Shown: positions 9,311 through 16,556 of the stretch, piece by piece
How the letters are laid out: each line of letters starts with the position of its first letter
Numbering within the stretch: the stretch's first letter is position 1
Source: Firmicutes bacterium OM04-13BH
Lineage (GTDB): Bacteria; Bacillota; Clostridia; Lachnospirales; Lachnospiraceae
Reading direction: 5' to 3'
NCBI GenBank assembly: GCA_003481745.1
Contig: QULP01000007.1
Span: 62,356-126,355, forward strand
Length of the DNA: 64,000 nt
The notes under the pieces: model-generated
What the model was told of the DNA's origin: nothing
The model's database searches: none
What the model saw: the letters and a program-made list of their open reading frames with translations, nothing else
Translations under genes and position numbers: made by a program

Positions 9311-9927
9311 TAGCAATTATTGATTATGGGGCAGGAAATCTGTTTAGTGTAAAAAATGCATTGGATTTTTTGCAAAAAGAAAGTACAATAACAGAGGATG
9401 CGCAGGAAATCCGTAAGGCAGATGCAATGATTCTTCCGGGAGTCGGAGCATTTCCGGACGCCATGCGCATGTTGAAAGAAAAAGGACTTGATAAAGTTAT
9501 CTGTGAAGAAGCGCAAAGAAAACCACTGCTTGGAATCTGTTTAGGTATGCAGATGTTATTTGAGACAAGCTATGAGTTTAAAGAAACAAAAGGGCTTGGA
9601 CTCTTAGAAGGCAGTGTCGTTCCAATTGATGGAGGCGGATTAAAAATTCCTCACATGGGATGGAATAACCTGACGATTTTAAATCCGTGTAAGATGACAG
9701 AAGGATTAAAAGAAGATTCTTATGTGTATTTTGTACATTCCTTCCGTGCAGAGACAAAGGACGAAAATATTTCCTGCTATACGATGTACAATGAGAAAAT
9801 TCCGGCACTTGTGCATAAAGGATTTGTATATGGAGCGCAGTTCCATCCGGAAAAAAGCGGTTCGGTGGGACTGGGATTACTGGAAAAATTTGCTGATTTA
9901 GCGAAAACACAGGAGGAAGAGCGATGA
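9307..9927 (+). CDS. hisH: Imidazole glycerol phosphate synthase glutaminase subunit
   Basis: HisH hydrolyses glutamine and channels ammonia to HisF. The class I glutamine amidotransferase triad is visible: nucleophile Cys78 in LGICLGMQM, and His180 and Glu182 in QFHPEKSG. The N-terminus IAIIDYGAGNL is typical. The 206-residue length is normal. It overlaps hisB and hisA by 4 bases at both ends, indicating tight coupling. Confidence 0.96.
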   Translation: MIAIIDYGAGNLFSVKNALDFLQKESTITEDAQEIRKADAMILPGVGAFPDAMRMLKEKGLDKVICEEAQRKPLLGICLGMQMLFETSYEFKETKGLGLLEGSVVPIDGGGLKIPHMGWNNLTILNPCKMTEGLKEDSYVYFVHSFRAETKDENISCYTMYNEKIPALVHKGFVYGAQFHPEKSGSVGLGLLEKFADLAKTQEEER

Positions 9928-10649
9928 TTATATTACCGGCAATTGATATTAAAGATAAACAATGCGTACGTCTGGTAAAGGGAGATTATGCAACTGCTCA
10001 TCAGGTTGCCGAAAGCCCTTATGAGACTGCAAAATCTTTTAAAGCTGCAAATGCCTCCTGGATTCACATGGTAGACCTTGACGGTGCAAAGGAAAGAAAA
10101 CCAGTCAATCAGGAGATTTTTGAACGTGTGGCAAAGGAATCCGGATTAAAAGTAGAAGTGGGCGGAGGAATCCGTGACATGAAAACAATTGAATATTATC
10201 TGGAGCGTGGAATTGAGAGGGTGATTCTTGGTTCTGTCGCAGTAAAAAATCCGGAGCTTGTAAAAGAAGCTGTAAAAGAATTTAAAGAGCGCATTGCGGT
10301 TGGAATTGATGCAAAAAATGGAATGGTTGCAACAGAAGGCTGGCTGGAAAAAAGCGATGTCAGTTATCTGGATTTGGGACTTGCGATGGAAGACGCAGGC
10401 GTAAAGACTATTATTTTTACCGATATTTCAAGAGATGGAACTTTAACCGGAGTTAATACCGAACAGCTTGGACGTTTAAATGAGACCGTATCCTGCAACA
10501 TCATTGCAAGTGGAGGAGTCAGTTCCATCAAAGATATTGAAGATTGCCTGGAGTTGAATCTGTATGGATGCATCTGCGGAAAAGCACTTTACACAGGAGC
10601 ATTAAACTTAGAAGAAGCAGTGCGAAAGGCGGGTGTGCAGACATGTTAG
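9924..10649 (+). CDS. hisA: ProFAR isomerase HisA
   Basis: HisA converts ProFAR to PRFAR within a TIM barrel. The catalytic aspartates are Asp8 in PAIDIKD and the one in [10 protein letters not shown]. Phosphate-binding half-barrel motifs are [10 protein letters not shown] and IASGGVSS. The length of 241 residues is normal. It overlaps hisH by 4 bases and hisF by 7 bases. Confidence 0.95.
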   Translation: MIILPAIDIKDKQCVRLVKGDYATAHQVAESPYETAKSFKAANASWIHMVDLDGAKERKPVNQEIFERVAKESGLKVEVGGGIRDMKTIEYYLERGIERVILGSVAVKNPELVKEAVKEFKERIAVGIDAKNGMVATEGWLEKSDVSYLDLGLAMEDAGVKTIIFTDISRDGTLTGVNTEQLGRLNETVSCNIIASGGVSSIKDIEDCLELNLYGCICGKALYTGALNLEEAVRKAGVQTC

Positions 10650-11401
10650 CAAAACGAATTATTCCGTGTCTGGATGTCCGTGACGGAAAAGTGGTAAAAG
10701 GTGTCAATTTTGTTGGAATCAAAGAAGTCGGAGACCCGGTGGAGTGTGCCATTGAGTATGACAAACAGGGGGCAGACGAAATCTGTTTTCTGGATATCAC
10801 GGCGACCCATGAAGGAAGAGGAACAATGGTTGATGTCGTCAGAAGAACGGCAAAACATGTTTTTGTTCCTCTGACAGTAGGCGGAGGAATCCGTACAGTA
10901 GATGATTTTCGTGAGATTTTAAGAGCTGGTGCGGATAAAGTCTCGGTCAATTCAGCAGCAGTCAGACGACCGGAGCTAATTCGTGAAGCAGCGGAAATCT
11001 TTGGAAGTCAGTGTGTGGTTGTCGCAATTGATGCCAAACGAGATGAAACTGGCACATTTAAAGTTGTGGTAAACGGCGGAAGAATTGATACCGGATTAAA
11101 TGCCGTAGAATGGGCAAAAAAATGTCAGGAACTTGGTGCAGGAGAAATCCTTCTGACTTCAATGGATACGGATGGATGCAAAGAAGGATTTGACCTGGAA
11201 CTTTGCAATGACGTCTGTAATGTGGTCAGTATTCCGGTCATTGCAAGTGGCGGATGTGGAAAACTGGAACATTTTTCGGAAGTGTTTGAAAAGAGCGGTG
11301 CAGATGCGGCACTTGCAGCTTCCCTGTTTCACTTTAAAGAGCTGACTGTCGAAGAAGTAAAAGAACATTTAAAGGAATGCGAAATTCCGGTAAGGAGATA
11401 G
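10643..11401 (+). CDS. hisF: Imidazole glycerol phosphate synthase cyclase subunit
   Basis: HisF uses ammonia from HisH to form imidazoleglycerol phosphate and AICAR. The start at 10643 gives [15 protein letters not shown], with catalytic Asp11; the second catalytic Asp lies in [18 protein letters not shown] and IASGGCG are the phosphate-binding loops. The frame is open further upstream inside hisA, but that extension is not part of the family. The length of 252 residues is normal. Confidence 0.96.
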   Translation: MLAKRIIPCLDVRDGKVVKGVNFVGIKEVGDPVECAIEYDKQGADEICFLDITATHEGRGTMVDVVRRTAKHVFVPLTVGGGIRTVDDFREILRAGADKVSVNSAAVRRPELIREAAEIFGSQCVVVAIDAKRDETGTFKVVVNGGRIDTGLNAVEWAKKCQELGAGEILLTSMDTDGCKEGFDLELCNDVCNVVSIPVIASGGCGKLEHFSEVFEKSGADAALAASLFHFKELTVEEVKEHLKECEIPVRR

Positions 11402-11403
11402 AG

Positions 11404-11739
11404 ATGGATTTTGACCGTTATTTTGTAAAAGGGGAGTTGATTCCGGCAATTGTGCAGGAAGAGGGAACAGGAGAAGTTTTAATGCTTGCCTACATGAATA
11501 AAGAAAGCTTAAAAAAGACATTTGAGACAGGATATACCTGGTTTTATAGCCGTTCCAGACAGGAACTCTGGAATAAAGGTGCAACTTCAGGTCATCTGCA
11601 AAAAGTCGTAGATATCAAATCAGACTGCGATGATGACACTCTTTTAGTTACCGTGATTCAGACAGGTGCTGCCTGCCACACCGGAAATCATAGTTGTTTC
11701 TTTACAGATATCTGGAAAGAAGGAGGAGAACGTAATTAG
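11404..11739 (+). CDS. hisI: Phosphoribosyl-AMP cyclohydrolase (monofunctional)
   Basis: HisI opens the adenine ring of PR-AMP. The 111-residue protein has the Mg-binding segment CDDDTLLV and zinc ligands in [13 protein letters not shown]. There is no HisE (pyrophosphohydrolase) domain, and the next gene is not hisE, so that step must be encoded elsewhere. An upstream in-frame extension to 11377 overlaps hisF and is unlikely; AAGGAG just before 11404 supports the chosen start. Confidence 0.94.
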   Translation: MDFDRYFVKGELIPAIVQEEGTGEVLMLAYMNKESLKKTFETGYTWFYSRSRQELWNKGATSGHLQKVVDIKSDCDDDTLLVTVIQTGAACHTGNHSCFFTDIWKEGGERN

Positions 11740-12352
11740 GCGTTTTTTAATTGTAACAGGCAAGGTGATTTTAGCACCTTTCCTGTTTTGTTTATTTTGG
11801 ATTTCAAGAATCTTTGAATTATTTTTAAAGATTTCAAGACCAATTGTTACGATTCTATGTGCAATCGGTTCGGTAGGAATTACAATCGGGGCAATCATCC
11901 ATATTTTTTTCTATCTTCAGGGAAGAGGAATCAGTGTATGGGGGATTGTCCTTTCGGTGTTTTTTGCAGCAGCCCTGATGGTTGTGCCGGCAGCAGGTGT
12001 TGGAGTGGTAATCGTAGTGTTGGAGGGGATTTGCAATGGGATTTATCGAATGTACCGTCCGGCGATGGAAAAGATGAATCTGGAAGAAGAGAAAAAAGAT
12101 TATCATCTTGCGGAATGTGAGTGGGATGAAAAGACACCGGACGCTCCCTGGAAAAATAAAGAAGAATGCGAACGAAGAATTCATTATTTTAAAGGGGTAA
12201 AAGACAAAGAAGAACTGGAAAAACGGCTTTCCGGGCTCTTACGGATTTACCGGCCAGAGAAAGAATTTGCCGAAGATGCACTGACACGAAGCATTTTGGA
12301 TGAATTTGAGTATCTAAAGGGCAGGCTTCCGGAGAAAGCAAAAGATGTATGA
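11735..12352 (+). CDS. Membrane protein with degenerate J-like tail; probable ATT start
   Basis: I do not recognise a named family. The frame has no ATG or GTG near a ribosome binding site; a perfect AGGAGG (11721-11726) is 8 bases before ATT at 11735, which overlaps the hisI stop (ATTAG). I therefore propose an ATT start, giving about 205 residues. Two or three hydrophobic segments fill residues about 8-90. The cytosolic tail (about 150-200) has [21 protein letters not shown], two parts of which resemble J-domain helix II, then RPE in place of the HPD motif and a helix III-like segment. It is the last gene of the his transcription unit; a link to histidine synthesis is not evident. The first GTG is at 11765. 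Confidence 0.6.
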   Translation: MRRFLIVTGKVILAPFLFCLFWISRIFELFLKISRPIVTILCAIGSVGITIGAIIHIFFYLQGRGISVWGIVLSVFFAAALMVVPAAGVGVVIVVLEGICNGIYRMYRPAMEKMNLEEEKKDYHLAECEWDEKTPDAPWKNKEECERRIHYFKGVKDKEELEKRLSGLLRIYRPEKEFAEDALTRSILDEFEYLKGRLPEKAKDV

Positions 12353-12394
12353 TGAAAAATGCAAAAACCGCCCGAAGAAATCCTGTCCGAGAAG

Positions 12395-12422
12395 TTGACA
12401 AGACCTTGAAAAGCGATATAAT
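12395..12422 (+). promoter_or_regulatory. Sigma-A-type promoter of pduL
   Basis: TTGACA (12395-12400) and TATAAT (12417-12422) are separated by 16 bases. It lies about 50 bases before the pduL ATG, giving a short leader of about 40 bases. Both boxes are perfect, so strong constitutive expression is likely. Confidence 0.85.
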
Positions 12423-12470
12423 AAAAGAATAAAGAATGTTTAAAATTCAATTATTGTGGAGGAATTTAAA

Positions 12471-13040
12471 ATGAAAGTATTAGTTGAAACATCTGCAAGA
12501 CATTTACATTTATCACAGGAACATCTGGAAATCCTTTTCGGAAAAGGTCATGAGCTGACAGTGAAAAAAATGCTGAGCCAGCCGGGACAGTTCGCATGTG
12601 AAGAAAAAGTACAGGTAATCGGACCAAAAAGTTCTTTAAAAATGTCTGTATTAGGACCTGTAAGAAAAGATACACAGGTTGAAGTATCTTTAACAGATGC
12701 AAGAGCAATCGGTGTTACAGCTCCAATTCGTGAATCCGGTGATATTGCTGGTTCAGGTGCCTGTAAGCTGGTAGGTCCTGCTGGTGAAGTAGAACTGACA
12801 GAAGGTGTAATTGCTGCAAAACGTCACGTACATATGACTCCGGAAGATGCAGAAGCAGCAGGAGTAAAAGATAAAGACATCGTAAAACTGGATATCCAGT
12901 CTCCAAACGGTCGTTCTTTAACATTCGGCGACGTTGTAGTTCGTGTAAGCGCAAGCTATGCAACAGCTGCACATATCGATACAGATGAAGCAAACGCTCT
13001 TTGCCCAGGTAAAGAATGCTACGGCGAAATGATTAAATAA
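12471..13040 (+). CDS. pduL: PduL-type phosphate acyltransferase
   Basis: PduL interconverts acyl-CoA and acyl phosphate and is unrelated to Pta. The 189-residue protein has the family's two histidine-rich metal-binding segments, SARHLHLS near residue 8 and AAKRHVHMTPEDA near 119. It begins directly at the catalytic domain, without the N-terminal encapsulation peptide of microcompartment versions, and no shell protein genes are nearby. A cytosolic phosphotransacetylase or phosphotranspropionylase role is therefore inferred. GGAGG precedes the ATG at 12471; an in-frame ATG at 12456 overlaps that site and is less likely. Confidence 0.9.
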   Translation: MKVLVETSARHLHLSQEHLEILFGKGHELTVKKMLSQPGQFACEEKVQVIGPKSSLKMSVLGPVRKDTQVEVSLTDARAIGVTAPIRESGDIAGSGACKLVGPAGEVELTEGVIAAKRHVHMTPEDAEAAGVKDKDIVKLDIQSPNGRSLTFGDVVVRVSASYATAAHIDTDEANALCPGKECYGEMIK

Positions 13041-13059
13041 TTAAAAACAGTCATGATTG

Positions 13060-13100
13060 AAAGTCCTTTAGATGAGAATACTCATTTAAAGGACTTTTTT
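13060..13100 (+). terminator. Rho-independent terminator after pduL
   Basis: Arms AAGTCCTTTAGATGAG and CTCATTTAAAGGACTT enclose a 4-base AATA loop and are followed by a T-run. One G-T pair is tolerated in the stem. Confidence 0.9.
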
Positions 13101-13187
13101 TGATTGGAATCAGAGGCAAAATCAGCGTAAAACGTCATACTTGTGCAAAATGCACCAAAAACGTTTAGGATTTTCGTATATTAATAA

Positions 13188-13229
13188 TGATTGGTTTTGA
13201 TTGATTTTGAATGAAAATGATTGTATAAT
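13188..13229 (+). promoter_or_regulatory. fru operon promoter with four phased TGATTG repeats (putative FruR operator)
   Basis: TGATTG-like hexamers start at 13188, 13198, 13208 (TGAATG) and 13218, an exact 10-base period that places every copy on one face of the helix. The last copy abuts a TATAAT -10 box (13224-13229); TTGATT at 13201-13206 is a -35 at 17-base spacing. Direct repeats of this type are known as operators for DeoR-family sugar regulators. The operon's own DeoR gene at 18199 is the likely binder; this is inference. Confidence 0.7.
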
Positions 13230-13282
13230 ACAGTCATAGCAAGAGAGAACAAGAAAGAAAAAAACAGAGCAGGAGGGAAAAT

Positions 13283-14209
13283 ATGATTTATACAGTTACA
13301 TTTAATCCATCCCTTGACTATATTGTTTCTGTGAATGGGTTTGAACTTGGAAAAACGAACCGTACCGATTCGGAACTCTTATTACCTGGAGGAAAAGGAA
13401 TCAACGTTTCGATTGTTTTGAAAAATCTGGGAATCGATAATACAGCACTTGGATTTATGGCAGGATTTACCGGAGAAGAGATTCAGCGCAGAGTCGAAGA
13501 GATTGGCGTAAAGGCAGATTTCATTTCAATCGAAGATGGAATTTCAAGAATCAACCTGAAGTTAAAAAATATTGAAGGAACAGAAATTAACGGTCAAGGA
13601 CCAAAAATCAGCAAAGAAAAACGAGAAGAACTGCTTCAGATATTAGATAAACTAAAAGAAGGCGATGTGCTGGTTTTAGCAGGAAGCATCCCATCCAGCT
13701 TACCGGATGACATTTACAAAAACATCATGAAGCGTCTGGAAAAGAAAAACATTCTGATTGCAGTGGATGCTACAAAAGATTTACTTTTAAATGTTTTAGA
13801 ACATCATCCATTTTTGATTAAACCAAACAATCATGAGCTTGGAGAAATCTTTGGAGTGGAATTAAAGACGAGAGAATCCGTCATTCCTTATGCGAAGAAA
13901 CTTCAGGAAAAAGGAGCAAGAAATGTGCTGATTTCTATGGCAGGAGAGGGGGCAGCCCTCGTTGCAGAAGACGGAAGTATTTATCTTGCCGAAGCACCAA
14001 AGGGAACACTGGTAAATGGTGTCGGCGCAGGAGATTCGATGGTGGCAGGGTTCCTTGCAGGCTGGCTTGAAAAACACGATTACAGACATGCATTCCATAC
14101 AGGAATCGCAGCCGGAAGTGCAAGTGCATTTTCCGAATATCTGGCAAGCAGGGAAGAGGTTCAGGCTGTGTATGAGCAGGTAACATCAAAAGAATATAAA
14201 GAACAATAA
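13283..14209 (+). CDS. fruK: 1-phosphofructokinase
   Basis: FruK phosphorylates fructose-1-phosphate to fructose-1,6-bisphosphate. The 308-residue PfkB-family kinase shows TFNPSLDYIV at the N-terminus, the sugar-binding GGKGINVS (36-43), and the catalytic anion hole NGVGAGDSMVAGFLAG near residues 248-262. It is followed by the fructose EII gene, which fits 1-phosphofructokinase better than tagatose-6-P kinase. AGGAGG precedes the ATG. Confidence 0.95.
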   Translation: MIYTVTFNPSLDYIVSVNGFELGKTNRTDSELLLPGGKGINVSIVLKNLGIDNTALGFMAGFTGEEIQRRVEEIGVKADFISIEDGISRINLKLKNIEGTEINGQGPKISKEKREELLQILDKLKEGDVLVLAGSIPSSLPDDIYKNIMKRLEKKNILIAVDATKDLLLNVLEHHPFLIKPNNHELGEIFGVELKTRESVIPYAKKLQEKGARNVLISMAGEGAALVAEDGSIYLAEAPKGTLVNGVGAGDSMVAGFLAGWLEKHDYRHAFHTGIAAGSASAFSEYLASREEVQAVYEQVTSKEYKEQ

Positions 14210-14233
14210 GGAAAGAGAGGGAGAAGTAAAGGT

Positions 14234-16147
14234 ATGAGAATTACAGATTTACTCGATGCAAGAAGTATTTCGCTTGACTGTTCGCCAAAAACGAAGCAAG
14301 AGGCATTGGATACAGCAGTTGCCCTCATGGTAAAGAGCGGAAAAATTAATGACGAAGAAGCTTACAGACGTCAGGTTTATGCAAGAGAAGAAGAAAGTAC
14401 AACAGGAATAGGAGAAGGAATTGCAATTCCTCATGGAAAATGTGATGCCGTAACAAAACCTGGTCTCGCGGCAATGGTAATCAAAGATGGTGTTGATTTC
14501 GATGCATTAGACGGAGAGCCGGTTACCCTGCTGTTTCTGATTGCAGCACCAAATACAAAAGATAATGTACATCTGGATGTATTAAGTAAGTTATCTGTAC
14601 TTATGATGGATGAAGATTTCTCAAATGGACTGAGAAATGCAAAAAGTGTAGAAGAATTTTTGAAAATCATTGACAAAGCCGATGATGAAAAACCAGACAT
14701 TGATGAACGTCTTGAAGATACAGGAGCAAAAGAAGATTCCAAAGTAAAAATTCTTGCAGTTACCTCTTGTCCGACCGGTATTGCTCATACTTACATGGCA
14801 GCAGAGGGACTTGAAAAAGCAGCAAGAGCCAAAGGATGCTTTATTAAAGTAGAAACCAGAGGTTCCGGTGGAGCAAAAAACGTGCTGACAGCAGCAGAAA
14901 TTGAAGAAGCAGACTGCATTATCGTTGCAGCCGATGCACAAGTTCCGATGGATCGTTTCGATGGAAAGAAATTAATTGAATGTCAGGTATCTGACGGAAT
15001 CAGCAAGGCAGATCAGCTCGTTGAACGTGCGATGGCAGGAGATGCACCGATTTATCAGGCAAAGGGTGCAGTACAAAAATCCAGTCAGTCAAAGGGAAGC
15101 GGAGGAGTTGGACATCAGATTTATACACAGCTGATGAACGGTGTTTCCCACATGCTTCCATTCGTAGTCGGTGGTGGTATCTTAATCGCACTTGCATTCT
15201 TGATTGATGGTTTAAGTGTAGATATGAATTCCCTTCCGGTTGACCAGAGAGCAAACTTTGGTACAATTACTCCGGTTGCAGCGATGCTTAAAGGAATCGG
15301 TGGTACAGCATTCGCATTCATGCTGCCGGTACTTGCAGGATTTATCGCAATGGCAATCGGTGACAGACCGGCACTTGCAGTTGGTTTTGTCGGTGGTATG
15401 ATTGCTTCTCAGGGAAAATCTGGTTTCCTTGGTGCTTTAGTAGCAGGTTTTGTAGCAGGATACATCATTGTATTACTTAGAAAATTATGTGACAAACTTC
15501 CACAGGCAATTGAGAAAATTGCACCGGTTCTGATTTATCCGGTAGTCGGAATTCTGGTTATGGGATTATTAATGAATTTCGCAGTAGAACCGATTATGGG
15601 AGCAATTAATACTGCATTAAATAACGGTTTGACAAGCATGGGCGGTTCTAGTAAGATTATTTTAGGATTTATCTTAGGCGGTATGATGGCAATTGATATG
15701 GGTGGTCCATTTAATAAAGCTTCTTATGTATTTGGTACTGCTGCAATTGCTTCCGGTAACTACGATGTCATGGCAGCAGTTATGATTGGAGGTATGACTC
15801 CTCCATGTGCAATCGCACTTGCAACTTTATTATTTAAAAACAAATTTACAAAAGAACAGAGAGAAGCAGGTCCTACAAACTTTATCATGGGACTGGCATT
15901 TATCACAGAAGGTGCAATTCCATTTGCAGCATCTGACCCGCTTCATGTACTTCCGGCATGTGTTATCGGTTCCGGAATCGCAGGTTCTTTAAGTATGTTA
16001 TTCAACTGTACCTTAATGGCACCACACGGTGGAATCTTCGTATTTCCTGTAGTTGGAAATCCATGGATGTACCTGGCGGCACTGGTAGTTGGAACAGTCG
16101 TTTCCACTGTACTGCTTGGAATTTTAAAGAAAAAAGTAGAAGAATAA
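14234..16147 (+). CDS. fruA: Fructose PTS transporter EIIABC
   Basis: This single 637-residue polypeptide carries all fructose-specific PTS domains in the order A-B-C. EIIA covers residues 1-150 with phospho-His67 in AIPHGKC. EIIB covers about 170-270 with phospho-Cys179 in TSCPTGIAH. EIIC covers about 285-637 with eight or more membrane segments and PxxFxxAxDP-like FAASDPLHVLPA. It imports fructose as fructose-1-phosphate, the FruK substrate. It lies 24 bases after fruK. A roughly 60-base A-rich, G/C-poor stretch separates it from ptsH. Confidence 0.95.
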   Translation: MRITDLLDARSISLDCSPKTKQEALDTAVALMVKSGKINDEEAYRRQVYAREEESTTGIGEGIAIPHGKCDAVTKPGLAAMVIKDGVDFDALDGEPVTLLFLIAAPNTKDNVHLDVLSKLSVLMMDEDFSNGLRNAKSVEEFLKIIDKADDEKPDIDERLEDTGAKEDSKVKILAVTSCPTGIAHTYMAAEGLEKAARAKGCFIKVETRGSGGAKNVLTAAEIEEADCIIVAADAQVPMDRFDGKKLIECQVSDGISKADQLVERAMAGDAPIYQAKGAVQKSSQSKGSGGVGHQIYTQLMNGVSHMLPFVVGGGILIALAFLIDGLSVDMNSLPVDQRANFGTITPVAAMLKGIGGTAFAFMLPVLAGFIAMAIGDRPALAVGFVGGMIASQGKSGFLGALVAGFVAGYIIVLLRKLCDKLPQAIEKIAPVLIYPVVGILVMGLLMNFAVEPIMGAINTALNNGLTSMGGSSKIILGFILGGMMAIDMGGPFNKASYVFGTAAIASGNYDVMAAVMIGGMTPPCAIALATLLFKNKFTKEQREAGPTNFIMGLAFITEGAIPFAASDPLHVLPACVIGSGIAGSLSMLFNCTLMAPHGGIFVFPVVGNPWMYLAALVVGTVVSTVLLGILKKKVEE

Positions 16148-16215
16148 GAAAAAATTAAAATTAAGAAAATAAAAAACAAGAAAATAAAATTAAAACAAGA
16201 AAGGGAGAATTTACC

Positions 16216-16473
16216 ATGAAAGAATTTAAGTACACAATCACAGACCCAGAAGGAATTCACGCTCGTCCGGCAGGAGAACTTGTAAAAGCTGCAAAAGAGT
16301 TTGCAAGCACAATTAAATTAAACAAAGACGGAAAAGCAGGAGACTGCAAACGAATCTTCGGAATTATGGGACTCGCTGTAAAACAGGGAAATGAAGTTAC
16401 CTTTACTTTTGAAGGGGAAGATGAAGATGCAGCTTATGAAGCAATCAGCGCATTCGTGAAAGAAAACCTGTAA
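16216..16473 (+). CDS. ptsH: HPr-like phosphocarrier lacking regulatory Ser46
   Basis: HPr passes phosphate from enzyme I to EII proteins. The 85-residue protein keeps the catalytic His15 in GIHARPAGEL. A gapless alignment with Bacillus HPr (recalled from memory) places Arg at position 46 (CKRIFGIMG) where the HPr kinase target Ser46 normally lies. It should carry PTS phosphate but not accept regulatory serine phosphorylation, and so should not act as a CcpA corepressor. It lies between fruA and ptsI, suggesting a carrier dedicated to the fructose system. AGGGAG precedes the ATG. Confidence 0.92.
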   Translation: MKEFKYTITDPEGIHARPAGELVKAAKEFASTIKLNKDGKAGDCKRIFGIMGLAVKQGNEVTFTFEGEDEDAAYEAISAFVKENL

Positions 16474-16500
16474 GAAAAAAGCAGAACATGAAATAAAGCC

Positions 16501-16532
16501 GGGGTCAAATTAGTTTTGACCCCTGTTTTTTT
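16501..16532 (+). terminator. Hairpin with T-run between ptsH and ptsI
   Basis: GGGGTCAAA (16501-16509) pairs with TTTGACCCC (16515-16523) and is followed by TGTTTTTTT. It lies inside the fru operon, so it probably terminates only part of the transcripts and lowers ptsI and deoR expression relative to fruK, fruA and ptsH. Confidence 0.75.
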
Positions 16533-16556
16533 AAAGGAAGAAAGGGGAAGTTATCG

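Noticed and set aside
16148..16215. A promoter or small RNA in the A-rich fruA-ptsH gap
   Set aside because: No -35/-10 pair or hairpin is present; it is only an A-rich, G/C-poor leader.
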